64,000 nucleotides of DNA from Streptomyces sp. 3214.6 (GTDB lineage: Bacteria > Actinomycetota > Actinomycetes > Streptomycetales > Streptomycetaceae), in the NCBI RefSeq assembly GCF_900129855.1, contig NZ_LT670819.1, positions 6,076,001 to 6,140,000 on the forward strand, written 5' to 3'. Each line of letters begins with the position of its first letter. The first letter of the stretch is position 1. The position numbers were made by a program, and so were the translations under genes. Below, one piece after another: positions 49,513 to 58,243 of the stretch. A model generated the notes under the pieces. The model saw only the letters and a program-made list of their open reading frames with translations, was not told the DNA's origin and searched no databases.

Positions 49513-49824
49513 GTGATCCGCAGTCGGTTCACCGCGCGCTCCGCGCCGCTCCTGCTCCTCCTCGTGCTCGACGTCCTCCTCCTCGACGCCGGCAGCCTCT
49601 CCGCCGCCGTCGCGCTGGCCGCGACCGCCGCGGCCGGTTCCGCGCTCGCCGTCTGCACGCTCATCGCCGCGCGCAGCGCCCCCGCCGTCCCGCCCACCCG
49701 GGTGCGCACGGCCATCAGGGACCGGGCCCGCCGTACGGCCTTCCTGCCGCAACGCGACCCCGACGCCTCCGGCCGGCCCCGCCCCAGGGCGCCCGGCCAC
49801 GCCCTCCCGACGACCGTCGCGTAG
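49513..49824 (+). CDS. DUF6412 family membrane protein
   Basis: 103 residues with two membrane segments (PLLLLLVLDVLLLDAGSL and AAVALAATAAAGSALAVCTLIAA) and a basic, Pro-rich tail (TRVRTAIRDRARRTAFLPQRDPDASGRPRPRAPGHALPT). GTG at 49513 follows GGAAGGGGGA. It is directly upstream of the yidC-like gene, an order seen in many Streptomyces, so the two probably act together. Confidence 0.8.
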   Translation: MIRSRFTARSAPLLLLLVLDVLLLDAGSLSAAVALAATAAAGSALAVCTLIAARSAPAVPPTRVRTAIRDRARRTAFLPQRDPDASGRPRPRAPGHALPTTVA

Positions 49825-49932
49825 GGCCTCACTCCCGACCTCGTGGCCCCGCGCGGGTCGTCCTGCCGCCACGCCCGGAACATTCCGGCACCCATCCCGG
49901 CACGACGAGAACCCCCGGAGGGCTCCTCCCCC

Positions 49933-50655
49933 ATGTCCGTACTCATGTCCGCACCCATGTCCGTCTTCGCCGACCTGGTCGGCCGGCTCGCCGACCTGCT
50001 CCACCCGCTGTTCGGCACATCCGCCGCGGCCGCCGCGATCGTCCTGTTCACGGCACTCGTACGACTCCTCGTCCATCCCCTCTCCCGGGCGGCCGCCCGC
50101 GGTCAGAAGGCCCGGACGGCACTGCAGCCGAAGGTCGCCGAGCTGCGCAGGAAGCATGCGAAGAACCCCGCGCGGCTCCAGAAGGCCGTGCTGGAACTGC
50201 ACGCCGAGGAAAAGGTGTCACCGCTGTCGGGCTGCCTGCCCAGCCTGCTGCAGTTCCCCGCGTTCTTCGTGCTCTACCGCCTCTTCTCCAGCTCCTCGAT
50301 CGACGGCGCGGCCAACGAACTGCTCGACCACCGGCTGCTCGCCGCGCCCCTCGGCGACCGCTGGACCGACGCGCTCGCCGGGACCGGGCTCGTCGGCGGG
50401 GCCGGCGTGGTCTACCTCGTGCTGTTCGCCCTCGTCGCCGCCGTCGCCTCCTTCAACTACGTGCGCGCCAAGCGGACGCCGCTGCCCGAGACCGGCGGCC
50501 AGGACGTGCCCGGGATCGGCGCCCTCACCAAGGTGATGCCGTTCATGTCCTTCTTCACCCTGATCACCGTGGCCGTCGTACCGCTGGCCGCCGCGCTGTA
50601 CGTGATCACCAGCTCGACCTGGAGCGCCGTCGAACGAGCCGTCCTGTACAGGTGA
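49933..50655 (+). CDS. YidC/Oxa1-family membrane protein insertase
   Basis: 240 residues with about five membrane segments: GTSAAAAAIVLFTALVRLLVHPLSRAA, KVSPLSGCLPSLLQFPAFFVLYRLFSS, VVYLVLFALVAAVASFNYV, and VMPFMSFFTLITVAVVPLAAALYVITSSTWSA. The Arg in the first helix and the QPKVAELRRKHAKNPARLQKAVLELHAEEKVSPLSGC amphipathic hairpin are insertase hallmarks. It is shorter than the main actinobacterial YidC and lies away from rpmH, so it is a second copy. The start at 49933 follows GGAGGG; nearby in-frame ATGs are alternatives. Confidence 0.88.
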   Translation: MSVLMSAPMSVFADLVGRLADLLHPLFGTSAAAAAIVLFTALVRLLVHPLSRAAARGQKARTALQPKVAELRRKHAKNPARLQKAVLELHAEEKVSPLSGCLPSLLQFPAFFVLYRLFSSSSIDGAANELLDHRLLAAPLGDRWTDALAGTGLVGGAGVVYLVLFALVAAVASFNYVRAKRTPLPETGGQDVPGIGALTKVMPFMSFFTLITVAVVPLAAALYVITSSTWSAVERAVLYR

Positions 50656-50774
50656 CGGTCCAGTACGTGAACCGGGTATTGCGGAGTGGACGTCCAGCTT
50701 GGAGTATCGGCCAGTCATCCGATGGCTGCACCCGTCGGCGGACGCTCCGCGATCTAGGAAGACGGTGACGGACC

Positions 50775-51632
50775 ATGAAGCTGCTGCGAGTCGGTACGGC
50801 GGGCGTGGAGCGCCCCGCACTGCTCGAAGCCGACGACACACTGCGCGACCTGACGGGTGTCGTGGACGACATCGACGGCGCGCTGCTCGCCGACGACGAG
50901 GCCCTCGGCCGGATCCGGGCCGCCGCCGACTCCGGTGAGCTGCCCGTCCTGGACCCGGCCGGGCTCAGGGTCGGGCCCCCGCTGGCCCGGATCGGCAAGA
51001 TCGTGTGCATCGGGCTGAACTACCACGACCACGCCCGGGAGACGGGGGCCGAGCCGCCCGCCGAGCCCGTCATCTTCTTCAAGGCGGCGGACACGGTCGT
51101 GGGGCCGTACGACACCGTGCTCGTCCCCCGCGGGTCCGCGAAGACCGACTGGGAGGTGGAGCTGGCGGTCGTCATCGGGCGTACGGCCCGCTACCTGGGG
51201 TCGGCGGAGGAAGGGCTCGCGCATGTCGCGGGGTACGCCGTCGCGCACGACGTGTCCGAGCGGGAGTTCCAGATCGAGCGGGGCGGGACCTGGGACAAGG
51301 GCAAGAACTGCGAGACGTTCAACCCGCTGGGGCCTTGGCTGGTGACGGCGGACGACGTGCCCGACCCGCAGGAGCTCTCCCTGAGGCTGTGGGTCAACGG
51401 GGAGCTGAAGCAGGACGGGACGACGGCCGAGCAGATCTTTCCCGTGGGGGAGGTCGTGCGGTACGTCAGCCAGTTCATGACGCTGTACCCCGGCGACGTC
51501 ATCAACACCGGAACGCCGGCGGGCGTGGCGCTGGGCGCACCCGAGCCCAAGCCGTTCCTGCGGGCCGGCGATGTGGTCGAGCTGGAGATCTCCGGGCTGG
51601 GCAGGCAACGCCAGGAGTTCAAGGACGCGTGA
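50775..51632 (+). CDS. Fumarylacetoacetate hydrolase family enzyme
   Basis: 285 residues. KLLRVGTAGVERPALL begins the small N-terminal domain. The catalytic core has KIVCIGLNYHDHARE, EPVIFFKAADTVVGPYD, SAKTDWEVELAVVIGR (metal-binding acidic residues), AGYAVAHDVSEREFQ, GKNCETFNPLGPWLVTADDV and GDVINTGTPAGVALG. It cleaves or decarboxylates a beta-diketo acid such as 2-keto-3-deoxy sugar acids or ureidoglycolate-type substrates. The exact substrate is open. ATG at 50775 with a weak SD. Confidence 0.9.
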   Translation: MKLLRVGTAGVERPALLEADDTLRDLTGVVDDIDGALLADDEALGRIRAAADSGELPVLDPAGLRVGPPLARIGKIVCIGLNYHDHARETGAEPPAEPVIFFKAADTVVGPYDTVLVPRGSAKTDWEVELAVVIGRTARYLGSAEEGLAHVAGYAVAHDVSEREFQIERGGTWDKGKNCETFNPLGPWLVTADDVPDPQELSLRLWVNGELKQDGTTAEQIFPVGEVVRYVSQFMTLYPGDVINTGTPAGVALGAPEPKPFLRAGDVVELEISGLGRQRQEFKDA

Positions 51633-51685
51633 CGCTCCGCCCCGGGGGCCGGGCAACCGTGCCCGCGCCCCTGGAGGCGTCTCGC

Positions 51686-52192
51686 CTACACGTACTTCTC
51701 CAGGAACTGTTCCAGTACCTCCACCACGAAGCGGTGGTCCTCCAGCTGGGGGAGGCCGGACACCGTCACCGCGCCCACGATGCCCACGCCCTCCACGTTG
51801 ATGGGGAAGGAGCCGCCGTGGGCCGCGTATTCGTCGGGGTCCAGGCGGGAGGACTCCTCGAACGTCGTGCCCTTGGCGCGGTGGCGGGCGCCCACCAGGT
51901 AGGAGGAGGCGCCGAAGCGTTGCACCACTCGGCGCTTGCGGGCGATCCAGGCGTCGTTGTCCGGGGTCGAGCCGGGCAGGGCCGCGTGGAAGAGCTGCTG
52001 GCCGGCGCGGTGGATGTCGACGGCGACCGGCGCCTGGCGCTCGCGGGCCAGTTCCACCAGCAGTGAGCCGAGCGCCCACGCGTCGTCGTTCGTGAACTGG
52101 CGGAAGACCAGCCGCCGTTCCTGGCCCTGGAGCTCCTCCAGGGTCGGGGTGATCTCCGGGGTGAACTTCGGGGTGATCTCGTGGGTGCCCAT
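51686..52192 (-). CDS. Heme-degrading-domain (UPF0303/HbpS-like) protein
   Basis: 168 residues: TPTLEELQGQERRLVFRQFTNDDAWALGSLLVELARERQAPVAVDIHRAGQQLFHAALPGSTPDNDAWIARKRRVVQRFGASSYLVGARHRAKGTTFEES, then AAHGGSFPINVEGVGIVGAVTVSGLPQLEDHRFVVEVLEQFL, the complete pattern of the UPF0303 branch of the DUF336 superfamily. Its start overlaps the oxidoreductase stop by one base (TAATG), so both are translated from one mRNA. It is probably cytoplasmic. The real activity is not established; the family name comes from distant HbpS-like members. Confidence 0.85.
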   Translation of the reverse strand: MGTHEITPKFTPEITPTLEELQGQERRLVFRQFTNDDAWALGSLLVELARERQAPVAVDIHRAGQQLFHAALPGSTPDNDAWIARKRRVVQRFGASSYLVGARHRAKGTTFEESSRLDPDEYAAHGGSFPINVEGVGIVGAVTVSGLPQLEDHRFVVEVLEQFLEKYV

Positions 52193-53271
52193 TACAGCGT
52201 CACCGCCACTTTGTCTCGTGCCGAACGGCGGGCCGCCTCCAGGACATCGAGGGCGGCAGCCGCCTCGACAGCGGTCACCGGGTTGGGACCGCCGTCGATC
52301 AGTGCCTTGGCCACCGCAGCGTAGTAGGCCGGATAGTCGCCGGGGAGGGTCCGTACGGGTCGTCCACCGCCGGTCAGCGGCGACTCTCCGGCGCCGAGAC
52401 GGCCCCACAGCTCCTCGGGCTCCGTGCCCCAGGCCGTGTCCGCCGTCGCGCCGGGGCGCTCGCCGTCCCTCAGCGCCGCCTCCTGCGGGTCCAGGCCGTA
52501 CTTCACATAGCCCGCCTTCGAGCCCAGTACGCGGAAGCGCGGGCCGAGCTGGGCGGTCGTAGCGGAGACGTACAGGTGGGAGCGGACGCCGTTCGCGTGC
52601 GTCAGCGCGATGAACGTGTCGTCGTCGGTCTCCGCGCCCGGCCGCCGCACGTCCGTCTCGGCGTACACGGAGACCACCGGGCCGAAGAGGACCAGCGCCT
52701 GGTCGACGACGTGACTGCCGAGATCGTAGAGGAGACCTCCGATCTCTGCCGGGTCGCCGGACTCCCGCCAGCCGCCCTTCGGCAGCGGCCGCCACCGCTC
52801 GAACCGGGACTCGAAGCGCCACACGTCGCCCAGTTCGCCGTCGGCGAGGAGCCCTCGCAGGGTCAGGAAGTCGTTGTCCCAGCGGCGGTTCTGGAAGACG
52901 GACAGGAGCAGGCCGCGCTCCTCGGCGAGGGCGGCCAGCTCACGCGCCTCGGCCGCGGCGCCGGCGACCGGCTTGTCGACGACGACCGGCAGACCGGCCT
53001 TCAGCATGGCCGTCGCGAGCGGCACATGCGTCTTGTTCGGGGACGCGATGACGACCAGGTCCAGCTCGCCGGCCCGGGCCGGCAGGTCGTCGGGGGTGGC
53101 GGCGACGCGTACGTCCGGGAACTCGGCGCGGGCCTGCTCCTGCCGCTCGGGGTTCGAGGTGACCACCGTGTCGAGGACGAGGCCCTCGGTCGCGGCGATC
53201 AGCGGGGCGTGGAAGACGGAGCCTGCGAGGCCGTAGCCGATCAGGCCCACGCGGAGAGGAGTACCTGTCAT
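52192..53271 (-). CDS. Gfo/Idh/MocA-family oxidoreductase
   Basis: 359 residues. RVGLIGYGLAGSVFHAPLI is the Rossmann nucleotide site, and KAGLPVVVDKPVAGAAAEARELAALAEERGLLLSVFQNRRWDNDF contains the catalytic Lys of the EKP-type motif (here DKP). GGLLYDLGSHVVDQAL carries the conserved His. It probably oxidises or reduces a sugar or inositol-type substrate with NAD(P). The ATG at 53271 is chosen because the Rossmann strand starts 9 residues on; the earlier in-frame Met lies inside the operator. Divergent from a ROK regulator, with a palindromic operator in between. Confidence 0.9.
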   Translation of the reverse strand: MTGTPLRVGLIGYGLAGSVFHAPLIAATEGLVLDTVVTSNPERQEQARAEFPDVRVAATPDDLPARAGELDLVVIASPNKTHVPLATAMLKAGLPVVVDKPVAGAAAEARELAALAEERGLLLSVFQNRRWDNDFLTLRGLLADGELGDVWRFESRFERWRPLPKGGWRESGDPAEIGGLLYDLGSHVVDQALVLFGPVVSVYAETDVRRPGAETDDDTFIALTHANGVRSHLYVSATTAQLGPRFRVLGSKAGYVKYGLDPQEAALRDGERPGATADTAWGTEPEELWGRLGAGESPLTGGGRPVRTLPGDYPAYYAAVAKALIDGGPNPVTAVEAAAALDVLEAARRSARDKVAVTL

Positions 53272-53277
53272 GGCATC

Positions 53278-53304
53278 CACTTTCGCAACGCTGTTGCCAA
53301 AGTG
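53278..53304. promoter_or_regulatory. Palindromic operator for the ROK regulator
   Basis: CACTTTCGCAAC-GCT-GTTGCCAAAGTG: 12-bp arms with a single mismatch around a 3-bp centre, between the divergent oxidoreductase and ROK genes, overlapping both 5' regions. Confidence 0.78.
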
Positions 53305-53327
53305 CAAGCAGAGGGCAGAATGGGGGC

Positions 53328-54515
53328 GTGAACAGGACGGACGGCGGCGGTCGCACCACAGGCGCAGGGGTGAACCTGCTCGCCCTGCGCAGTCACAACA
53401 CCGCGCTCGTGCTCGACCTGCTGCGCACGGCCGGCCCGGACGGCATCAGCCGGCTCGAACTCGCCGAGCGCACCGGGCTCACCCCGCAGGCGGTCAGCAA
53501 GATCACCGCGCGGCTGCGGGAGGACGGGCTGGCGGCGGAGGCGGGCCACCGCGCCTCGACCGGCGGCAAGCCGCGCACGGTCCTGCGCCTGGTCCCCGAC
53601 GCCGGCCACGCGGTCGGCGTCCACCTGGACCGGGACGAGCTGAGGGTGGTCCTGGCGGACCTCGACGGGCGGGTGGTCGGAGAGCGGAGCACCCCCCTGT
53701 CGCTGGGCGCGGGAGCGGAGGCAGTGCTGGGCGCGGTGGTGAGGCAGGTGGCAGCGGTCACACGGGAGTTGGGGGCGGCTGTCGTGCCGGGTGGGGCCGG
53801 GGGTGGCGGGGCGCCGTCCGCCGGGGAGTGTGAACAGCGCCTTGCGCTGGGCACGTTTCTCGGGGTCGGGGTGGCTCTTCCCGGCCCCCTTGATCATGCC
53901 CATGGTGTGCTGCACCGGGTCACCGGGTTTCCCGAGTGGGACGGGTTTCCGTTGCGGGACGTGCTGGCGGCGCGGCTCGGGACACCGGTGGTCGTCGACA
54001 AGGACACCAACGCGGCCGCGCTCGGCCTCGCCGTCGGAGGTGAGCCGGGCTCCTTCGCCTGCCTCCACCTCGGGACGGGCCTCGGCGCCGGCCTGGTGAT
54101 CGGCGGGACCGTCCACCGTGGCGCCCGCACCGGCGCGGGGGAGTTCGGACACCAGGTCATCCAGCTGGACGGGCCGCCCTGCACCTGCGGCAACCGGGGC
54201 TGCGTCGAGGCGCTGTGCCTGGCGGCCATCGGGCGGGGGGACGCGGCCGAGGCGGCACGCGTACTCGGCGAGGCCGCCGCGAACCTGGCCGCACTGCTCG
54301 ACATCGACGCCGTGCTGTTGGGCGGTCGTACGATCGCGGCCGACCCGGAGCCGTTCGTGCACGGCGTCGCCGCCGTCCTCGACGCCCGGGCCCGCCGTGA
54401 GGGATCCCCGGAGGGCGCCGTACCGGTACGCCTCGCTCCCGGCGGCGCCCGCGGCGTCGCGGAGGGCGCGGCCCAACTGCTACTGGCACCGGTGTTCGGC
54501 CGCGGGGACGGCTGA
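53328..54515 (+). CDS. ROK-family transcriptional regulator
   Basis: 395 residues. The N-terminal winged helix-turn-helix reads LLALRSHNTALVLDLLRTAGPDGISRLELAERTGLTPQAVSKITARLREDGLAAE. The sugar-kinase-like ROK domain follows (GVHLDRDELRVVLADLDGRVVGE, VVDKDTNAAALG, GTGLGAGLVIGGTVHRGARTGAGEFGHQVIQLDGPPCTCGNRGCVEAL), with the His/Cys zinc-binding motif (GxCxCGxxGCxE) intact. It should bind a sugar or sugar phosphate and repress the divergent oxidoreductase operon via the palindrome at 53278-53304. GTG start at 53328. Confidence 0.92.
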   Translation: MNRTDGGGRTTGAGVNLLALRSHNTALVLDLLRTAGPDGISRLELAERTGLTPQAVSKITARLREDGLAAEAGHRASTGGKPRTVLRLVPDAGHAVGVHLDRDELRVVLADLDGRVVGERSTPLSLGAGAEAVLGAVVRQVAAVTRELGAAVVPGGAGGGGAPSAGECEQRLALGTFLGVGVALPGPLDHAHGVLHRVTGFPEWDGFPLRDVLAARLGTPVVVDKDTNAAALGLAVGGEPGSFACLHLGTGLGAGLVIGGTVHRGARTGAGEFGHQVIQLDGPPCTCGNRGCVEALCLAAIGRGDAAEAARVLGEAAANLAALLDIDAVLLGGRTIAADPEPFVHGVAAVLDARARREGSPEGAVPVRLAPGGARGVAEGAAQLLLAPVFGRGDG

Positions 54516-54695
54516 CCCCGTCTCTCCTCGGCTCCCCCGTTCTCGCCCCCCGTTCGGCTCCGCCCCTCCGCCCCTCCGCCCCTCCGCCCCTCAGTTCCTC
54601 AGTCCCTCAATCCCTCCGCCGAACGAGGGGATTCGTACGGTCGTGCGGTGTGCCGTGGCTTTTCGCGCCGTTCCTTCGTGCAGGCTCACGTGTTC

Positions 54696-55658
54696 ATGCG
54701 ACTGTGCCCGCCTGTCTCCCTCTGCCTCGCCGCGGCCGCCGCCTTCCTCCCCGCGTCCGCGCACGCGGAAGCCGGCCCGAGTTGCGCGGGCCCCGACACC
54801 GGCGCCTTCCCCCTCACCACCCGCCTCCACGGCGGCCCCGCCTCCTTCCGGGCCGGGGGCGGATTCGGCATCTGGTATCTCGACCTCACCAACACCACCC
54901 GTCGTGCCTGCGAGGGCGTCCATCCGGTCGTCGTCCTGGTCGACGCCCGGCGCGCCCTGAAGCCGTCCCAGCCGCACCTGGAGTTCTACGTCGGCAAAGA
55001 GCCGCACCCGGTCCGCTTCGTGTCCACGGAAGACGACGAACTGGTCGGGGCGTTCACCGACGAGCACGCCGATGAGCACGCCGACGAAGCCGACGACTTC
55101 CCCGGCTTCACTGTCGGTCCCGGCCGCACCCTCACCGTCAAGCTGCGCCTCGCGCTCGGCTCGGACGCCGTCCGGAACACCGTCACCGCCAACGCGGCCG
55201 TCGTCCAGCGCCACGGTGACGACGGCGACTGGATCGGACAGTCGAACGACTACCGCTTCGCCATCGACTCCGACGCCACTCCCACTCCCACTCCCACTCC
55301 CACGGCCACGGCCACCGCCACCGCCGACAGCGACACCGATACCGACGCTGACACCGACATCGAGGCCGGCACCGCCCCCGACTCGGGCGCCCTCACGCAC
55401 GCCCCCACGGGCACTTCCCTCCCCACGTCTCTCTCAACGTCTCTCCCCACGTCCCTCGCGTCTCCCCTCCCCACCCCCGCCGCCTCCGCCACGGACTCCG
55501 GCCACCTCTCCCTCGCCGACGAGGCCGCGGAGCTCGCCCGCACCGGTCTCACCTCACCTGTCGGCCTCGCCGCGGTCACCGCCTGCTTCCTCGCCGCCGG
55601 AACGGCCCTGCTGCTGGCCCGCCGACCGGCCCGCCGAGCAGCGCGTCGACGTCGTTGA
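54696..55658 (+). CDS. Secreted surface protein with LAxTG sortase E signal
   Basis: 320 residues. LCPPVSLCLAAAAAFLPASAHA is a signal peptide. The ordered part (AGPDTGAFPLTTRLHGGPASFRAGGGFGIWYLDLTNTTRRACEGVHPVVVLVDARRALKPSQPHLEFYV...RTLTVKLRLALGSDAVRNTVTANAAVVQRHGDDGDWIGQSNDYRF) looks like a beta-sandwich. A long Thr/Pro/Asp spacer of repeats (TPTPTPTPTATATATADSD...) leads to ELARTGLTS, a hydrophobic segment and RRPARRAARRRR, a standard class E sortase sorting signal. It is therefore probably wall-anchored. ATG at 54696; no good SD is visible, so the start is uncertain. Confidence 0.8.
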   Translation: MRLCPPVSLCLAAAAAFLPASAHAEAGPSCAGPDTGAFPLTTRLHGGPASFRAGGGFGIWYLDLTNTTRRACEGVHPVVVLVDARRALKPSQPHLEFYVGKEPHPVRFVSTEDDELVGAFTDEHADEHADEADDFPGFTVGPGRTLTVKLRLALGSDAVRNTVTANAAVVQRHGDDGDWIGQSNDYRFAIDSDATPTPTPTPTATATATADSDTDTDADTDIEAGTAPDSGALTHAPTGTSLPTSLSTSLPTSLASPLPTPAASATDSGHLSLADEAAELARTGLTSPVGLAAVTACFLAAGTALLLARRPARRAARRRR

Positions 55659-55803
55659 CGCGGGGGCGCATCCCAGTCAGTGGACGCCTGGAATCCGGCC
55701 ATTCCCTCAAGATCGGGGCTGTGGCTAGGCTGGGGCGGCGTACGCGGCAACCGCGTACCCGCGCAGCAACCGCGTACATGCGTACGGCAGGGAGATCCCG
55801 CAC

Positions 55804-56583
55804 ATGGCAGACCGCAAGCCCATCGAGTCGTGGCTCACCGACATGGACGGTGTGCTCATCCACGAGGGCGTGCCGATCCCCGGCGCCGACGCCTTCCTGA
55901 AGAAGCTGCGCGAGTCCGGCAAGCCGTTCCTGGTCCTCACCAACAACTCGATCTACACCCCGCGGGACCTGCATGCCCGCCTCCAGCGCATGGGCCTGGA
56001 CGTGCCGATCGACAACATCTGGACCTCCGCGCTGGCCACCGCCCAGTTCCTCGGCGACCAGCGGCCCGACGGCACGGCGTACGTGATCGGCGAGGCGGGG
56101 CTGACCACCGCGCTGCACGACATCGGCTACATCCTCACCGACCACGAGCCCGACTACGTCGTCCTGGGCGAGACCCGCACCTACTCCTTCGAGGCGATGA
56201 CGAAGGCCGTCCGGCTCATCAACGACGGCGCCCGTTTCATCTGCACCAACCCGGACGAGACCGGCCCCTCCGCCGAGGGCGCGCTGCCGGCCACCGGAGC
56301 CGTCGCCGCGTTGATCACCAAGGCGACCGGCAAGACCCCGTACTTCGCGGGCAAGCCCAACCCGCTGATGATGCGCACCGGGCTGAACGCCATCGGCGCC
56401 CACTCCGAGACCAGCGCGATGATCGGCGACCGCATGGACACCGACGTACTGGCCGGCATGGAGGCCGGGATGCAGACCTTCCTCGTGCTCACCGGCCTGA
56501 CCCGGCCCGAGCAGGTCGAGAACTTCCCGTACCGGCCGTCGAAGGTCGTGGACTCGATCGCGGACCTCGTCGACCGCGTCTGA
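55804..56583 (+). CDS. HAD-IIA family hydrolase (NagD-like)
   Basis: 259 residues. The HAD motif I here is SWLTDMDGVLIHEGVPIPGA, with the Asp nucleophile and DxD; motif II is FLVLTNNSIYTP; KTPYFAGKPNPLMM and MIGDRMDTDVLAGMEAGMQTFLVLTGLT are motifs III and IV. The cap is type C2a, hence class IIA, as in NagD and PNPase-type phosphatases. It dephosphorylates a small phosphate ester or nucleotide. SD GGGAG upstream of ATG 55804. Confidence 0.92.
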   Translation: MADRKPIESWLTDMDGVLIHEGVPIPGADAFLKKLRESGKPFLVLTNNSIYTPRDLHARLQRMGLDVPIDNIWTSALATAQFLGDQRPDGTAYVIGEAGLTTALHDIGYILTDHEPDYVVLGETRTYSFEAMTKAVRLINDGARFICTNPDETGPSAEGALPATGAVAALITKATGKTPYFAGKPNPLMMRTGLNAIGAHSETSAMIGDRMDTDVLAGMEAGMQTFLVLTGLTRPEQVENFPYRPSKVVDSIADLVDRV

Positions 56584-56686
56584 AACCCGCACCACGGCGG
56601 AACCCACCCATACGGAGCAGTGAGGGCCGTCTGCGGATGCGCATCGGGTCAGGTCGGGGGACTCTCCAGACAGCTGGAGGTTCACG

Positions 56687-57280
56687 ATGGGCTCATGGAA
56701 AGTCACTCTCTGTGCGGGCGTCGCGGTCGTCGCCGCGGTGCTCGTCCCCACGGCGTACGCGGCAGGCGAAGGCGGCCAGGACGGCGGCGGGAGCGGGAGC
56801 GGGGGCGGGAGCGTCTCCGTGACGCCGTCCACGCCCTCGCCCGGCGCCGACGTCACGCTGAAGGTGACCGGCTGCGGCGGCAGAACCGCCACCGCGGCCT
56901 CGGACGCCTTCGTCGCGGACGCCCGACTCGTCAGCACCGGCGACACGCTCGTCGGCGACACCCGGGTCCGCTCCTCGCTGGAGCCCGGCGGCTACGACGT
57001 GCGGATCACCTGCGTCGGCTCCCAGCCGAAGAGCCGGATCGAGGTCGTCGCGTCGTCGCCGGCGCATCGGTCGGCCACGCCCGCCACCACCCCCGTCGCG
57101 CCCGTCCAGGCGGGCGGCGGCGGTGCCGCCCCGCCCCGTCCGCTCGCCGCCGTCGGCGAGGCGCGGGCGGACGTCCGCGGCCCCGGCACCGCGCAGACGG
57201 TCATCGGGCTGGTGCTCGCGGGCGTCGCCGCGACCGTCGTCGTGTTCCGCGGGATGCGCAGCAGACGCGGGGCGGAATAG
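56687..57280 (+). CDS. Secreted membrane-anchored protein upstream of class F sortase
   Basis: 197 residues. KVTLCAGVAVVAAVLVPTAYA is a signal peptide. A Gly/Ser stretch is followed by a beta-rich domain (SVSVTPSTPSPGADVTLKVTGCGGRTATAASDAFVADARLV...GGYDVRITCVG) with two cysteines. A spacer and a C-terminal membrane segment (TVIGLVLAGVAATVVVFRGM) with RRRG follow. It has no LPxTG or LAxTG motif but has the sorting-signal-like tail. The class F sortase gene starts 4 bp after it, so the two form one unit and it is the likely partner or substrate. Confidence 0.8.
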   Translation: MGSWKVTLCAGVAVVAAVLVPTAYAAGEGGQDGGGSGSGGGSVSVTPSTPSPGADVTLKVTGCGGRTATAASDAFVADARLVSTGDTLVGDTRVRSSLEPGGYDVRITCVGSQPKSRIEVVASSPAHRSATPATTPVAPVQAGGGGAAPPRPLAAVGEARADVRGPGTAQTVIGLVLAGVAATVVVFRGMRSRRGAE

Positions 57281-57283
57281 GCG

Positions 57284-57943
57284 ATGTCCGACGGCGAACG
57301 CTCTTCCGGTCGTTTCCTCACCGGTCTGGCCTGGGCGGTGCTGCTGCTCGGGCTGTGGCTGTGGGGGCGCGAGGCGACCGACGTACGGCACGGCATATCC
57401 GCCCCCGCGACGGGTGACATCGCCGCGGTGGGACGCCCGCCCGACGCCGAACTCCCGCCCGCGGCAAAGCCGTTGGGGCAGGCGGTGCCGCAGCGCGTCG
57501 ACATCCCCGACCTGGGCGTCCAGGCCCCGGTGATCGCGCGCGGCCTCGATGTCCGGGGGGCCGTCGACCCGCCGCCCTTCGACCAGGCGGGCGTCGTCGG
57601 CTGGTACGCCGGTGGTGCGAAACCCGGCGCCAAGGGCACCGCCCTGCTGGTCGGACACGTCGACACCGAGACGCGGCCCGCCGTCTTCTACCGGCTCAGC
57701 ACCCTCAAGGCCGGCGAGACGGTCCGGGTGGTCCGGGACGACGGCAAGGTCGCCGAGTTCACCGTCGACGACGTCGAAGTCGTCCAGCGCGACCACTTCG
57801 ACGCCCGACAGGCCTACGGTCCCCGCCGGCCGAACCGCGCCGAACTGCGCCTGATCACCTGCGGCGGCACCTTCGACCGGGCGACCCGCAGCTACACGGC
57901 CAACGTGATCGTGTCGGCGTACCTGACGGGCACTGCCGTCTGA
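57284..57943 (+). CDS. srtF: Class F sortase
   Basis: 219 residues. One N-terminal membrane segment (FLTGLAWAVLLLGLWLWG) and a sortase barrel beginning RVDIPDLGVQAPVIA. Catalytic residues are His125 (LLVGHVDTET), Cys193 (LITCGGTFD) and Arg202 (RATRSYTANVIV). The pattern GYVVGWYAG..G..GTALLVGHVD and TCGGTF is class F. The role in Streptomyces is poorly known and probably concerns linking a specific wall protein. It is co-transcribed with the preceding gene and ends in a hairpin overlapping its stop codon. Confidence 0.9.
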   Translation: MSDGERSSGRFLTGLAWAVLLLGLWLWGREATDVRHGISAPATGDIAAVGRPPDAELPPAAKPLGQAVPQRVDIPDLGVQAPVIARGLDVRGAVDPPPFDQAGVVGWYAGGAKPGAKGTALLVGHVDTETRPAVFYRLSTLKAGETVRVVRDDGKVAEFTVDDVEVVQRDHFDARQAYGPRRPNRAELRLITCGGTFDRATRSYTANVIVSAYLTGTAV

Positions 57944-57963
57944 CGTGACGTGCTGTCACGTCA
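57941..57963 (+). terminator. Hairpin at the end of the sortase F gene
   Basis: TGACGTGAC (57941-57949, including the TGA stop) pairs with GTCACGTCA (57955-57963), 5-nt loop. Confidence 0.7.
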
Positions 57964-58243
57964 CGTGCCCCGGCCCGGTCGACGGTCCGCTCCCCCGGAA
58001 ACCGCCGACCGAGCCGGTCCTCGACCGCGCGTGCTCGGGTTGCGGGAGTAACCCGGCGACAGGCGCGGGAGGCTGTGAGGTTCACCTACCCCGTTGGCGG
58101 CCGTAAAGACCGCTTTCCGGCGCTCTCGTGGGCAGTGCGGGTCTTATGTCAGGATTGAGACCGGGGTAGGGCCGATGCGGAAGCCGTGCGGAAGGCCGTG
58201 AGCAAGCCCCGTGAGCAAGTCCGTGCACCCAAGGGGGAGTTGG
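57964..58243. promoter_or_regulatory. Intergenic region upstream of the GH6 gene
   Basis: 280 bp with no supported gene. It should hold the GH6 promoter. I see no clear sigma boxes. The 5' end carries the sortase F terminator, and AAGGGGGAG (58231-58239) is the ribosome binding site of the next gene. Confidence 0.5.

Noticed and set aside
56687..57280. LPxTG or LAxTG signal in the protein before sortase F
   Set aside because: The sequence before the C-terminal hydrophobic segment (RGPGTAQTV) has no such motif.
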